Shown here: positions 48,721 to 59,564 of the stretch, piece by piece
Layout of the letters: each line of letters starts with the position of its first letter
Numbering within the stretch: the stretch's first letter is position 1
Assembly (NCBI GenBank): GCA_033439295.1
Contig: JAVTLE010000021.1
Coordinates: 1,178,009 to 1,242,008 of the forward strand
Source: Deuterostichococcus epilithicus
Lineage: Eukaryota; Chlorophyta; Trebouxiophyceae; Prasiolales; Stichococcaceae
Reading direction: 5' to 3'
Length of the DNA stretch: 64,000 bases
Translations under genes and position numbers: made by a program
Notes under the pieces: model-generated
What the model was told of the DNA's origin: nothing
The model's database searches: none
The model's input: only the letters and a program-made list of their open reading frames with translations

Positions 48721-51700
48721 ATGGCGGCAGCGCGGCTGGCGCCGCGCCGGATCGTGCCGCAGCTGGTGGCGCCGAGCCAGGCCGTGCGACCGGCGGCATT
48801 TGGCGACGCCAACGACGCCTCGCAGTCTGCCTCGCAGCCGGCGCAGCAGCTGGACCTGCGGGAGCAGGCGGCCATCGCGTCGCAGAAGCTGGGGCCCGGG
48901 CGGCGCATTTTCGTGGACCTGGAGAAGGACGGCAATGTCGTGGACTGGCACAAGGTGTCGCTCCTGCCTTGGAGCTCAGAGCACTACATTTGCCACGCAT
49001 TGAGGGTGCACTTGCAACGCAATGCGTTGAGCCTGTGGCACCCTGCATGCGGGCGCTGGCGCTCACCTGGCCAATGGCCCCGGTTGACCTTCGAAGCACT
49101 GTCAGGCTTTGGACATTAGAGAGCTGTGCTGCTGATTCAAGCTCATAGCTCTTGTTCCTGCAAGTTCATTGACCTGACCTGACACTCGGCCTGGACGCCG
49201 CAGCTGCTCAAGGCCGCGGGCGCGCTGCCCGGCCAGCAGGCGCCCGCAGAGCCCGCGGACGGGCCGGCCGCTCCCGACACCCTGTTGAAGGCAAGCCCCG
49301 GACGCTCTGCATGTTCGGCTTGTGATTTGGAAATTTCCAACACATGGATTCCGAGGCAAGCAAGCCAACTCAAGATACATTTGTATCGTGCAAATTTCTC
49401 TTACACCCGGCGCAGGAGCCTTCACGCCCCAGGAACGTCTTCAGCAGTGTCATCCAGCGCCTGGAGCAGGCCTATGTGGTGCGTTGCATGCACCTTCCCA
49501 CCTCTTGTGTCTTGCAAATCAGCTTCAAGCCCTGCAGCAATGATACTGGCTGGTGCGTGTGCCGGTGCTGCAAGCTGCATCGTTGATTGTGACAGGCCGT
49601 GCTGTCCGCATGCAGCTGAACGATGGCGAGGAGAGCAGCAGTGATGAGGAGCCTGCAGGGGAGAGGGGCGACTCCGGCCAGTCTGCGGTGTGTTGCCTTG
49701 CTGCCGACCAGGGCCCACAGGGATCTCAGGCCTGCCTCGGCTAGCCACCTCTGAATGGCAGCATGTACAACCTGTCCCTGCAGATGACCTTATTCAGGCA
49801 GTGCAAAACCATGTGAACTGTGGGGTACCGACAAATTTATAGCACGTTGATGATGGGCAACGATATTCTGATCCATTGGTACAGGAGGAGGACGGTGCTC
49901 CCGAGCACCCCGCCGGTGAGTCTGGCAAGGAGTCTGGCAAGGAGGGCAAGGCCAAGCGCGGCGGCGGCGATGGCCCGCAGCGTGACGACCAGGTGGGCCT
50001 TAGCTTCTGTGCGAAGGCCTTTACTATTCTGCGAAAGATGCACATGCCGGTCCTGACATGGGTCCATGTCACCTGGAGGGAGCCGTTCCAGCGTGCAATG
50101 CGCGGAGTGCGTTCGAGTGCCTGCCGCCGCCCGCACCAGGACGGTATTGCCTGTCTTGCTGCAACTTGCCTTGCTGCAAGCGATGGTGTGGAACCAGTGC
50201 GTCCTGCTGCACGCAGTCGCTTGCATCCAGCGGATACCCATCAAGCGGACGTGTGTGCCCGGTGCAGTATGACTACGAAGACAACTTCATAGACGACTCG
50301 GAGTTCATAGAATACTACGGCGGCGACCGGCGCAAGGCCAAGCACTCTGGCTTCTTTGTCAACAGCGGCGAGATCGAGAAGGTGGGCGTCAGGAACTGTG
50401 GCCCGCTGTCCCTGTTGTGCGGTTTGACAGTCGAACAGTGCTAGCAGCAGCCGTGCTGCTTGGGGAGTATACCTCGCAGCAAGCACATCAGGCGTATCGG
50501 TCAACAGCCGCACTGCCTCTGCTGCGGCTGAATGTGCTGTCGAGCGTCTTACAGACACCGACTGCAGCGGCGCACACCTGTGCGCAGACGGTCGAGCTCA
50601 TCGACAAGCGGGAGGCGAGCCCCAAGAAGCGGCGCAAGAAGCATTTGGGGGCGGAGGCCGGCGCCGTCGGGGCCGGCGCCGGCGGAGCCGGCCCTGACGA
50701 CGCGCCGGCAGCAAAGCGGCCCAAGGTCGCCAAGCGCAAGCCGCAGTCAGGCGGGGCGCTACCGCAGGTGAGCTTCCAGGCATGTCGCCTCCAGGAGCAG
50801 CGGGCCGACCATGTCGCGCTCCGGGCAGATTCCGAGTCCCAAGCGCCCCATCCGATGCAATCTCCAGCAGGCCCTCGAACGCTGCGCAACAGCTCGTGGT
50901 GGATGTCAGACACACAGTGCATGCCAGCACTTGACTTGGCATCTGTCACGCTCCCTAAGGTGTGTGACATGCAGTGGCTCCATGGCACAGGCCCCTGGGG
51001 CAGCGCAACCAGCGAATGCGACGGCGGCGGGCGCCGATGACCTGGACATTGTTCCCGAGACGCGTGATGGCTTCGAGGCCGTGCCCGCCACCCCTGCGCC
51101 AGCCTTTGGCTCGGCGACCAACCCCACTGGTGCGATTTGCTTCTCCCAGGATCCTGCAGTGCCAGCGCGCAGCGCAGGTTCCTCATTGCTGTGAACAAGC
51201 CGAATGCTGGTCCGTTTGGAGGTTTGGTTGCAATCAGCTGGTGTGCAACAAGCAACCGATCGTTCCATTGAGCCGCTCAAGCCTTCAAGTCTGTTTCTGT
51301 TGAGGCGGTGGCATGAGCACGCCCCTCGAACCTGTGATGCAGCAGGCGCGCCCGAGGCCAGCGGCACCGGCATCAGCGGCTTCGCGGGGCCAGTGGCCGA
51401 GGGCCGCACACCGGCATCTGGCGGCAAGAGGAAGAACGGCGGCGCGCCTGGAGGTGACCCTCGTCGCAACTCAGCTCACAGCCGCGAGGAAATCGCCGAG
51501 CCAGACCGGGCTTTACTTCCAAAAAGCACTGGGTGTAGGCATACGTTCCGAAGTCCAGGAGGGGTGTCCGACCTCGTGACCTTGTCAATGGACCCCGCGG
51601 CACCCATGCTGTGATACAGGGCCTGCGCATGCGCATGCGCATGCGCAACCGCATGCAGTCTGGTAGCCACCTTCGCAAGCATTACATGCATGTAATCATC

Positions 51701-54700
51701 ACGTTTTCCAATCTGCAGTCGACAAGCCGTACGTGCCAACGAGGGAGACGCAGGCCGCGCTGGATGGACTGCGCGCCATGGCAGCGGCGGAGCCGCCGAG
51801 CGCCATCCCGCCGGAGGGCGCCAACAAGAAGATTCCAGACGGACTCCGTATGGCGCTGGGCGACGTGTTCGCGGGCATCTACGACAGGTACGCCTTCTGC
51901 TCTGTGAGGCCTTTCCCGAGTCTGTCATCCGTGCCCAACAGAGTGTGACTGACCAGCTGCGCGGAAGCACTCGCGGCGTGCGCCCAAGTCGCCAAATGCT
52001 GCCAGCGCTGAGCGCCCTGCAGTGGTTCGGCTTTGCCGCGCTGGATTAATGTTTGGCACATGGCGCGATGCTGAGAGACTCATGCCGCGCTGTTCCGCTG
52101 ACCTCTGCCGCTGTCGCCCCAATGCAGGGAGTCACAGCGGCACCCGGGTGCCCGCCCAGTGCTCGTCAACCGCCTCATGGAGTTCATGGACCCCTTCACC
52201 ACCCGGCCAAACCTGCAGGCGCGCTTTGCTTCAGCAAATTCAAAACTTGTCACTGGCGTAGATCAATTCCCCGCCCCTGTCTGCCGCACTGCCTACTTGT
52301 CAAGGTATGCTGCATCCGTGAGCACGGTCTGCAGGCCTCGCCTCAGCACATGCGGGCTGGTTGCTGCGGAGCTGCCATCCAGAACGCCATCCTGGCTGGG
52401 GTGCAGCGGCGCCTTCTGCATCTTCCGGCAGCAAGCATCTGCGGCGGGGCAATACCCCTCCCCAGTGGCGGGCTGCAGGGGCTGACGGAGCCTCGCATAG
52501 CAGAATGAGAGAGTGCTGAAACCCCTGCTTGGTGGAACGCAAATGCTGAGTCTCTGAAACCCTGATTGGCGGGGCGCAGCGGCTGCTGAAGCAGCTGACG
52601 GAGAAGCTGGACAAGGACTACCAGGCTGCGAAAACTGAGCTGCGCCGTCTTGTGGGCGTAGCGGCCGGCGCAGGTTCGTTCCCTCTCCCCCTGCACGATC
52701 CAGTCATCCTGCTTCCCCGAGGCTCTGCCAGCCGTTGCATGCACAATGCGCAGCCGCTGGAGCTCGCTGCCGTCAACCCCTGCCCTGGACTCAGTCGAGG
52801 ACGACACGTGGACGTGATTGCTTGAAGCCTGGACGGTTCCAGCAGCATGTGCGAGCGTTTCGCATTCTGCGCAGCGGCGGATGCGGCGGGGGTGCACGGC
52901 CCTGCCGCGCGGCAGCACTTCGTGTGGTCGCCCGAGCTGCTGCAGACGCTCGTCGACTTCGTGCACCTCCGCTGCCAGGTGGCCGTGTGGCGCCGGTTCT
53001 CATGTCGCTGCGTGCGCACCCTGCTTCGTGCGCACTCTTTGGGTCGCCGCCTCACTGTTCAACCAGCGGCCTGGACGGCACCTGGCCGGCCTGCACCACA
53101 CTTGGACGACCCGAGATGCTCTGTTGTCTCTGTACTGGACAGTGCATGTTGTGCGGCGCTCTCTGCAGGTGAAGGGCCGGATCCAGGTGGACAAGGGCAA
53201 GATCTGGGGGCCCCTGTGCGACTTCTGGCCCAACGGCATGATGGATTCCGCCTCCGTGCAGCAGGCGCGCCCGCACACTCAACATTTTTTGACTCCCCCA
53301 AGTCAGTCATGTCACGTGCCGCATATGCCCATTGACGGCTGTTCTGTGAAGATTGCATTGCAGCGCGATCTGCGCAACAATCATGCGGGCCCCACACGAC
53401 GTGCGCTGAGCGCAGAGGTCTGACCCACCCTGCCGCTGGAAACACGCGCAGGCGCACGACTCTGCAGTGGACAGCCAGCCGCCGCGGTCGCTCGTCGCGC
53501 CCGCGCGCAAGGCCGTGGCGCCGGCGGTCGTCAGCCTGCTCCCCGTCGCCGCGCCGCCCGCCGCCGTCGCGCAGCTGCCGGCGGCGGCGCCCGGCGCCGC
53601 GCCCGGCGTGGTGTCCGACATCATGCAGCGCACCGGCAGCCTTGCGAGCCGCCCGGCGCCGGCGATCAGCCCGGTGCCGCAGACGGTGGGGGACGCGGCG
53701 GCGGCGGCGCCAGCAGGCTTTGCGCCGCCGGCGTCCCTCGCGCCTGTGCACACAGGTGGGGAGGGTACAGCCTGGCGAGGGTATAGCAGGCTGGGACAAG
53801 CATGTCCTTCCTGCTTTTCCGAAGTCGTACGCCATGGGCAGCATCTGTCGAAGCGTTGCAGCATGGCACATCAGGAACAACCTCGGTCCTGGGGAGGCTG
53901 CGATGTGCGATGCGGATCGCCATCCAGGCAGGGTGCACAAAGTGCAGGAGACTCTTTTCGTCTCGGCCACTGGCCCGCTCCCTGAGCAAGCAGCGCTGTC
54001 TCGCAGGTGCAGCGCGCCAGCCGCTGCAGCCGCAGCTGCCGGCGCACTCGCCTGCCTGGCAGGCGGGCGCCAGCGCCGCCGCCCCGCTCGCCCTCAGCAG
54101 TGCCGCCTCGCTCGCCGGCGCAGAGCCCTCCAATGGTGTGCGGCACGTCCTGGCAGAATGGGGTATTGCCTGGACACCTCGTGCTGAATTGCAACATGTG
54201 CTGCAGGGCCGAGCCCTGCGCCCCCAAGCTGGTGGAGCTTGCACCACGCGCTGCACCTGCGCAGCGCGGCGGCAGTCACGAATATCCTCTGCGCCTGCAC
54301 GCCTGCAGCCGGGCAGTTCCCTGGCGTTTCCTTGCCCCAGCCTTTGTGTCAATCAAGTCTACTTCCTCTGCTTCCGACTGCAGCGGCGACGCCGCTAGCG
54401 GCGGTGGACCCGGCGCAGCACGTGGAGGCAGGCGTGGCGCTGGGCGGCGCCCGCATGGAGCTGGCCGCCGCCGCCGCCTCCTTCCAGCCCGGCAGCATGA
54501 AGTTCCTGCTCAACCTGGTGCGGCGCCGCCGCCAGCTCCGGGCCTGTTGAGCGGTCGTGCTGCAGTGGGTGCGGCGGCTGCTGGCTTGCGCCGGGCCGGA
54601 AGCCGAACTGAGCTTGTGGGCTGCCTGGCACCTGCCAGGGCTTGAACGTATCGACGCGGACACTGTCCCTGCGAGCGCCAGCCTCGCTTGACATCACATC

Positions 54701-55519
54701 CCGACAGCAGATGGAGCTGCGCCGCCAGCCCTGCTGCCCCCATGCCGGACCGCAGGTGCTGATGCACGCGGGGCGGACCGGCGCCAAGGTGGCGGAGATC
54801 GTGGAGAAGGCCGCGGAGGCCGGCATTGCGGACTGGCGCGGCGAGAAGAACAAGCGCAACTACATCAGCAGCGTTGTCTCCAAGGAGCCGGCGTTTGTGA
54901 ACGTGGGCGGCTACCGCTACGCGCTGCGCGCCTTCCCTGGCGTCGCCGAGGCCGGCGCCGCCGTCGGTGAGCGCTCGGGCGGGGGTTGGGGGCAGCCGTC
55001 GGCGCTGGAGCTGTTGTGGAGGCGGCAGCTATCACTTCTGCTGTTGGGTCTCCCGTGCGAGCGCTCTGCTGTGGCGGGGGCCCTGCAAATACGGCGTTGT
55101 GTGATGTGACACAGCGAGCCCTTGGTCGCTCTGTACACCCTCCCCTGGCCTGCAAGCGTGTGTGGGGCTGCTTCTGTCTGCACCTTTCGACGCACCCGGA
55201 CTGCGAGTGTGCCTGTGCCATCAGCTTGCCCAGGTCTCGAGTGCTCGACTGGGAATTCCGCTGTGGGTGTGCAGAGGAGGCAAAGCGCAGTGCAGCAGCC
55301 GCGGCAGCGGCCGCTGCGACGGCGGCCGAGGCGGCGGCGGCATCAGCGGCAGTGGCCGGAGGCGCCGGCACAGGTAGTGGCGGCGGTGCCCCGGCGCCTG
55401 CGGCAGCTGCCGTGCTGGGCCACCCTCAGGCGGCGGGGCTGAATGCTCTGCAGCCTGGCGGCGCCTCTGCAGCCGCTGCTGCGCCACCAAACCATGACAC
55501 GAACCCTGGCGCGTATTGA
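48721..55519 (+). CDS. Ubinuclein/HPC2-type HIRA-complex protein with C-terminal HARE-HTH-like domain
   Basis: Nineteen exons: 48721-48954, 49204-49290, 49416-49478, 49616-49687, 49885-49992, 50268-50381, 50588-50767, 50991-51129, 51346-51453, 51719-51887, 52128-52218, 52580-52673, 52875-52978, 53169-53264, 53452-53755, 54007-54135, 54384-54517, 54756-54966, 55275-55519; 893 aa with consistent phases. The ubinuclein/HPC2 HRD motif is in exon 6: YDYEDNFIDDSEFIEYYGG then DRRKAKHSGFFVNSGEIEK. The N-terminus (GPGRRIFVDLEKDGNVVDW) and the conserved middle region (LRMALGDVFAGIYD, LVNRLMEFMDPFTTRPNLQ, LLKQLTEKLDKDYQAAKTEL) fit plant ubinucleins. These are subunits of the HIRA H3.3 chaperone complex. 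Exon 18 encodes a helix-turn-helix of HARE type (AKVAEIVEKAAEAGIADW, then FVNVGGYRYALRAF). The end is poly-Ala/Gly. Introns after 49290, 52218 and 53264 have GC donors. Confidence 0.85.
52516..52591 (+). repeat. Degenerate tandem copy of the acceptor and start of ubinuclein exon 12
   Basis: Segment 52516-52550 (CTGAAACCCCTGCTTGGTGG and on to CGCAAATGCTGAG) resembles 52554-52591 (CTGAAACCCTGATTGGCGGG and on to CGCAGCGGCTGCTGAAG), which spans the true acceptor and first codons of exon 12. The upstream copy has lost its AG acceptor. Confidence 0.55.
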
Positions 55520-56222
55520 TGCATCGGCAAGGGCGGCTGAAGTGGCTAGGATAGCGGCCGGAGCGCCCTTGGCAGTGGAACGGCTGCCAGCAAGGCAGCT
55601 GGGCAAGGCAGGCGGGAGCGCTCGCGCGGTTTCATGCTCCTCATGGCAATGTTGAATGGCGAGCACCAGACCAATGTACATTCTGCATGGCACCAATGAT
55701 TAACAGGCAGCGACTTCAGCCATGGGCTGATGTGAGATCACCTGTACGCCTCGTGCTGGACCGAAATTCAATGCTTGCAACAAATGCACAAACTGAGCTC
55801 GCAAAGACGGGCTGCGGCTTGTAGACAGCTCTGCTCAGGAAGCACGTCCGAGGAGCACGTGAGTTCGCAGGCACGTTGCCGGCTTGTGCCTCACACTCTG
55901 TAGCGAGGGCTACACGCAGGTTCCAGCTGCTGCCTATATTGTGTGCCTGATAATTGTGAGGTTGCAGGAAGGGCACGCGATCAGGGATGGCACTCCGCGT
56001 CAGCGGCAGGGGCAGCAATCGACTCAGTCAGCCGCAGTTCCGCCGCAGCCATAGCTTGAGGCTGCCATGCACTCAGCTAGCGGCACACCACTGCAGCTGC
56101 GTTCTCGTCACATGCCGTCCTCCTATCAAGAGTCCCACTCCGAGTCATGTTCGTCGTCATGGTCGGAGTCGCCTTGGTGGTTGTCGTCATCAGATCCGTC
56201 GTCATCAGATGACGTACCTCTC
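55520..56222. other. Convergent 3' intergenic interval
   Basis: 703 bases between the ubinuclein stop (+) and the end of the decayed F-box/LRR copy (-). The right part, about 56130-56222, still reads as an acidic Asp/Ser-rich tail on the minus strand in another frame (SSDDDGSDDDNHQGDSDHDD), probably a remnant of the F-box/LRR C-terminus. The rest shows nothing. Confidence 0.5.
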
Positions 56223-59113
56223 CTACTCGTACTCCTCGTCCTCGAAGGAACCGTCATCCGAGGAGCTTTCCAGGGGGTGAACAGTCAGAGGCACAGCGCC
56301 TGCCGGGTTCGGGCGCGGGCACTGGTTTGTCGTCGGCCGCCCGCAATGCCGCTGTTCGAACGCCTGCGTGGGCCGCAGAGTTGGGCATTCAGACCCGAGG
56401 CCGCCAGCAGGGGCGATGTCAGATGAGCAGTGCAAACCGCTGTGCCGGTGGAGATGCGCCGCACAGCCATGACACGCGTGCGCAGCGCCTCAGAGCGCAG
56501 CAGTGCACTCTGAAGCGCTGACGGCGCACGGCTTTCATTCGGGAGCACCGGGGGGTTTGGCGCGGGGACCGGGAGGCGGGACATGCACGGGTTTGCAGTC
56601 GACTGTCGTTCACACAGAAAAGAGTTGTTGAGCTGACCTGCTGCAGCGTGGCTACTGCATCACGTCCTGGTGCCGCCACATGGCCTGCTCCACGCACAGC
56701 ACCCGCAGCGCCGGCAGGGCCAGCAGCAGCGCCCGGCCGCGGCCGCCGTGGACGTCGAGTGCCGCGCTGAGACCGTTGATGCACGTGATGGTGAGGTGGC
56801 TGCAGCTGGTCGCGTGCCACTCCGCGCCCAGAAAGCTCTTGCTGCCGCGCAGGTCCTCCGGGATGTCGGGGAACAGGTTACCGCCCAGATTGATGGCAGC
56901 CAGCCGGCTGGCGCTTGGGCCCAGCCAGCCATGTATCGCATCCGAAATGTCATTGCTGTCGAGGCTCAGCTCCTGGGTGGCACCAAGGCACATTCCAGTG
57001 GCGGTCAGTAGGGCGCAGCGCTGGCCACTGGCGGCCCACTTACTGGCGAGCCACAGAATGAAACGACGTCGCTGCAGCTGCCCCCATGCTGAGCTAGGCA
57101 CGCTGTGAGCTCGTGTGCCCGCGTCACCGCCGCTCGGCTCTTCAGATAGGGATCGGCTTGTCACAACCGTGCCGCATGCAGGGAGCGGATCAGGCTGACA
57201 CGGTGGGCAAGGCATCCTGAGGGCAAGGCTTTACTGTACCTTGAGTTGCGGCAGAGAGCCCAGCAGCGGCGCAAGGCTCCACATAGTTTGCTCGCACACG
57301 CAGCCATGCAGGCGCAGCCTCGTGAGCGCCATCCCCTAGAGGCACGACTGCAGGTCCTGCGAATGCGTGAAGCTCGGTCCTGCAGGTTGTTACTGGGTGT
57401 CAGCCGCGCATGTTCAGGGAGGTCGCCAAAAGGCTGGTGTGCGCGGCACGTGTGAGCTCCTTCCAAAACCCAGTTTGCTGGACAGCAAGTCTGCAGCGAC
57501 GCAGGCCTGGCAGCTCGAAGGGACAGGCCGCAGCATGACAGTGCTGCTGCATGAAGTGCGGAAGTCGTTGGCACCCCCCCTACCTCCAGTCCGCCCACGC
57601 TGAGGTCGAGAAGCCCAGAGAATGCCGCCAAGCCGGTGGGAACGTCGTGGCTGCACAGAGCCAGCCGGCTCAACGCGGTGAGCGCCGACAGCTCTGGCTG
57701 CAGCACCAGGGTTGCCGGGGCGCCGTCTACCGTGCTGACCCGCCGTCCGATGTTGATCAGGGACCGCAGGCGCACCAGCTGCGAGCAGCTGGCCGGCAGC
57801 TGCCGCAGAGGCATGCCAGTCAGCGTTAACGCCTCCAGCTGCGCCTGCAGATGCAGTTCCGGCAGACAAGCATGAGCTAATTGAAATGCTGCATCGGTCA
57901 CACAGAGGCAGCTTGACATGCACGCGTGTGCCACTCGCCATTCTCCCTCGCAAACAAGGTTGCACCGTCTGCATGCAGCATAGACCCACTGCAGGCCTGC
58001 GACTTAGAGAGGCACCGCCGCTTACCAGGCTTCCAAAGTCAGCGGGCAGGCCCGCATGAAAGTCCTGCACAGCCAGCCGACGTAGCCGCGTGCAGCGCGT
58101 CACGGCGGGGCGGGCCACGGCAATGAGAGATCGGTGTGCCCTTCCTGGTCGAACCGCAAGTCAAGCTCCTCAAGCTGCGACATGCAGGCCAGCGCGCAGT
58201 CCAGCTTTCTGTGGACGCCGCTGCCCCTCACCGAGTGGAGCCGCAACGTGCGCAGGCCCGTGACCAATCGAAGCGCTGAAACTACCTGCAGGGTGATGAG
58301 GAGCGCGTCAGCAGATGAAGGGTTCATGTGGACGTGCAGGGCTGGAAGGGCTGCAAGCATCACATATGCAGAGTCGGGGGTTGCTGATGTGCCAAATCCG
58401 GCAGGCAGTGGCGGAATTGCGGTGGCGGCAGGACGGTCGCGATGGTGGGGCTATTCAACACAGACCAGTGCTCCTACCTGGCTCTCGAGCACGCATTGGC
58501 TGAACGACAGCGCCTCCAACGGGGCAAATGACAGCAGCCCGAGCGCGGCACTGTAGAATGGCGAATGCCAGGCCTGCAAGGAAGCATGCGGACATATGTA
58601 TTAATGTGAGGTTGGTGATCACCGTGATCAGAGCAAGCTCCCTTTGGCAGCAGTCCGTGCGCACGTGCACACCTGGAAGCGATGGAAAGTGAGGTCCCGG
58701 ATCCCGCCAGCCGCGCCCGCAGCCACACCGTCAGCTTGTCACCATCCGGCGGAGCAGTACGCGCAGAGGCCTTGCTGCTGTACAGCGTGGCAGTGTCCCA
58801 GACGCTGGTCGGCGACTTGAGGAGCCGGTCCCATGCCTTGCAGACGGCCGCCAGCCGTGCAGGCCTGTGCAAGTTTGGGCATTAGAGGAAGCGTCGGCGA
58901 CGTGCAATTGCTTGCAAGGCTGCTGACGCATGCATGGCGTCTTGTCGGTGCCCTGCGCGGCCCAATTTGAAGCTGTGCTGTTGAGTAAGAGGCGCACCCG
59001 TCCACAGAGCTCAGGATCTTGAGCAGCACATCACCCGGGAGGGACTTGGTATGGTTTGGCCGCTTTGGCAGTCGAGCTGTGCTTTTGCGGGCGGATTGGG
59101 AAATTCTCGGCAT
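56223..59113 (-). pseudogene. Decayed F-box/LRR gene, tandem paralogue of the 59565-62588 gene
   Basis: Eight exon-like blocks match the intact neighbour in order: 59113-58998, 58864-58673, 58573-58478, 58285-58026, 57844-57584, 57356-57240, 56972-56638, 56363-56223. They encode an F-box (LPGDVLLKILSSVDG, VCKAWDRLLKSPTSVW) and leucine-rich repeats ending in an acidic tail. Compared with the paralogue, block 2 lacks one base near 58697, block 4 is 260 bases instead of 258 with the shift near 58105, and block 7 lacks one base near 56655. Block 6 also carries an in-frame TAG at 57338-57336, although an acceptor placed on that TAG would avoid it. Splice sites are still good, so the decay is recent, or part of it is assembly error. 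As assembled, it would make at most a truncated F-box protein. Confidence 0.65.
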
Positions 59114-59564
59114 GTCCGGCTTGTCAGCTCGCTGGATGACTGGCAGCAGCACTGAAAGCTTGCGAAGTCAGGCCTATCTCCGTCAGAGCCTGGCCATGCC
59201 AAATCTGCTGACGCTTGTTACGTATTGCGGTCTGCGTCGCAGGAGGGCATGAGGCGTGAAGAGCAAATGTACATATATATGCGATTTGCTGCACAGTGCC
59301 GATTGGTGAGCGCCCCTGCTTGTCCCTCGGAATGGTATGCCGCTTTGCTTGTTCTTTCACGACCACTGCACAAGCCAACAGCCGGAGCATCATTGCTGCT
59401 GCGAGAGGATTTGCAAGCACAGAGCAATGCCCCAGTGACTGTTTCGTTTATATTGTGACGGCACCGACATTGGAACCCACCTTTCCCCATTGACGTATTT
59501 CATGTTCACAAATGCACTGCCACATGAATATCAGACTGCGGCGCAACACCACAGCACCGTTCCG
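59114..59564. other. Intergenic interval between tandem F-box/LRR copies
   Basis: 451 bases between the start of the decayed copy and the stop of the intact copy, both on the minus strand. No gene seen; it should contain the 3' UTR of one and the promoter of the other. Confidence 0.5.
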
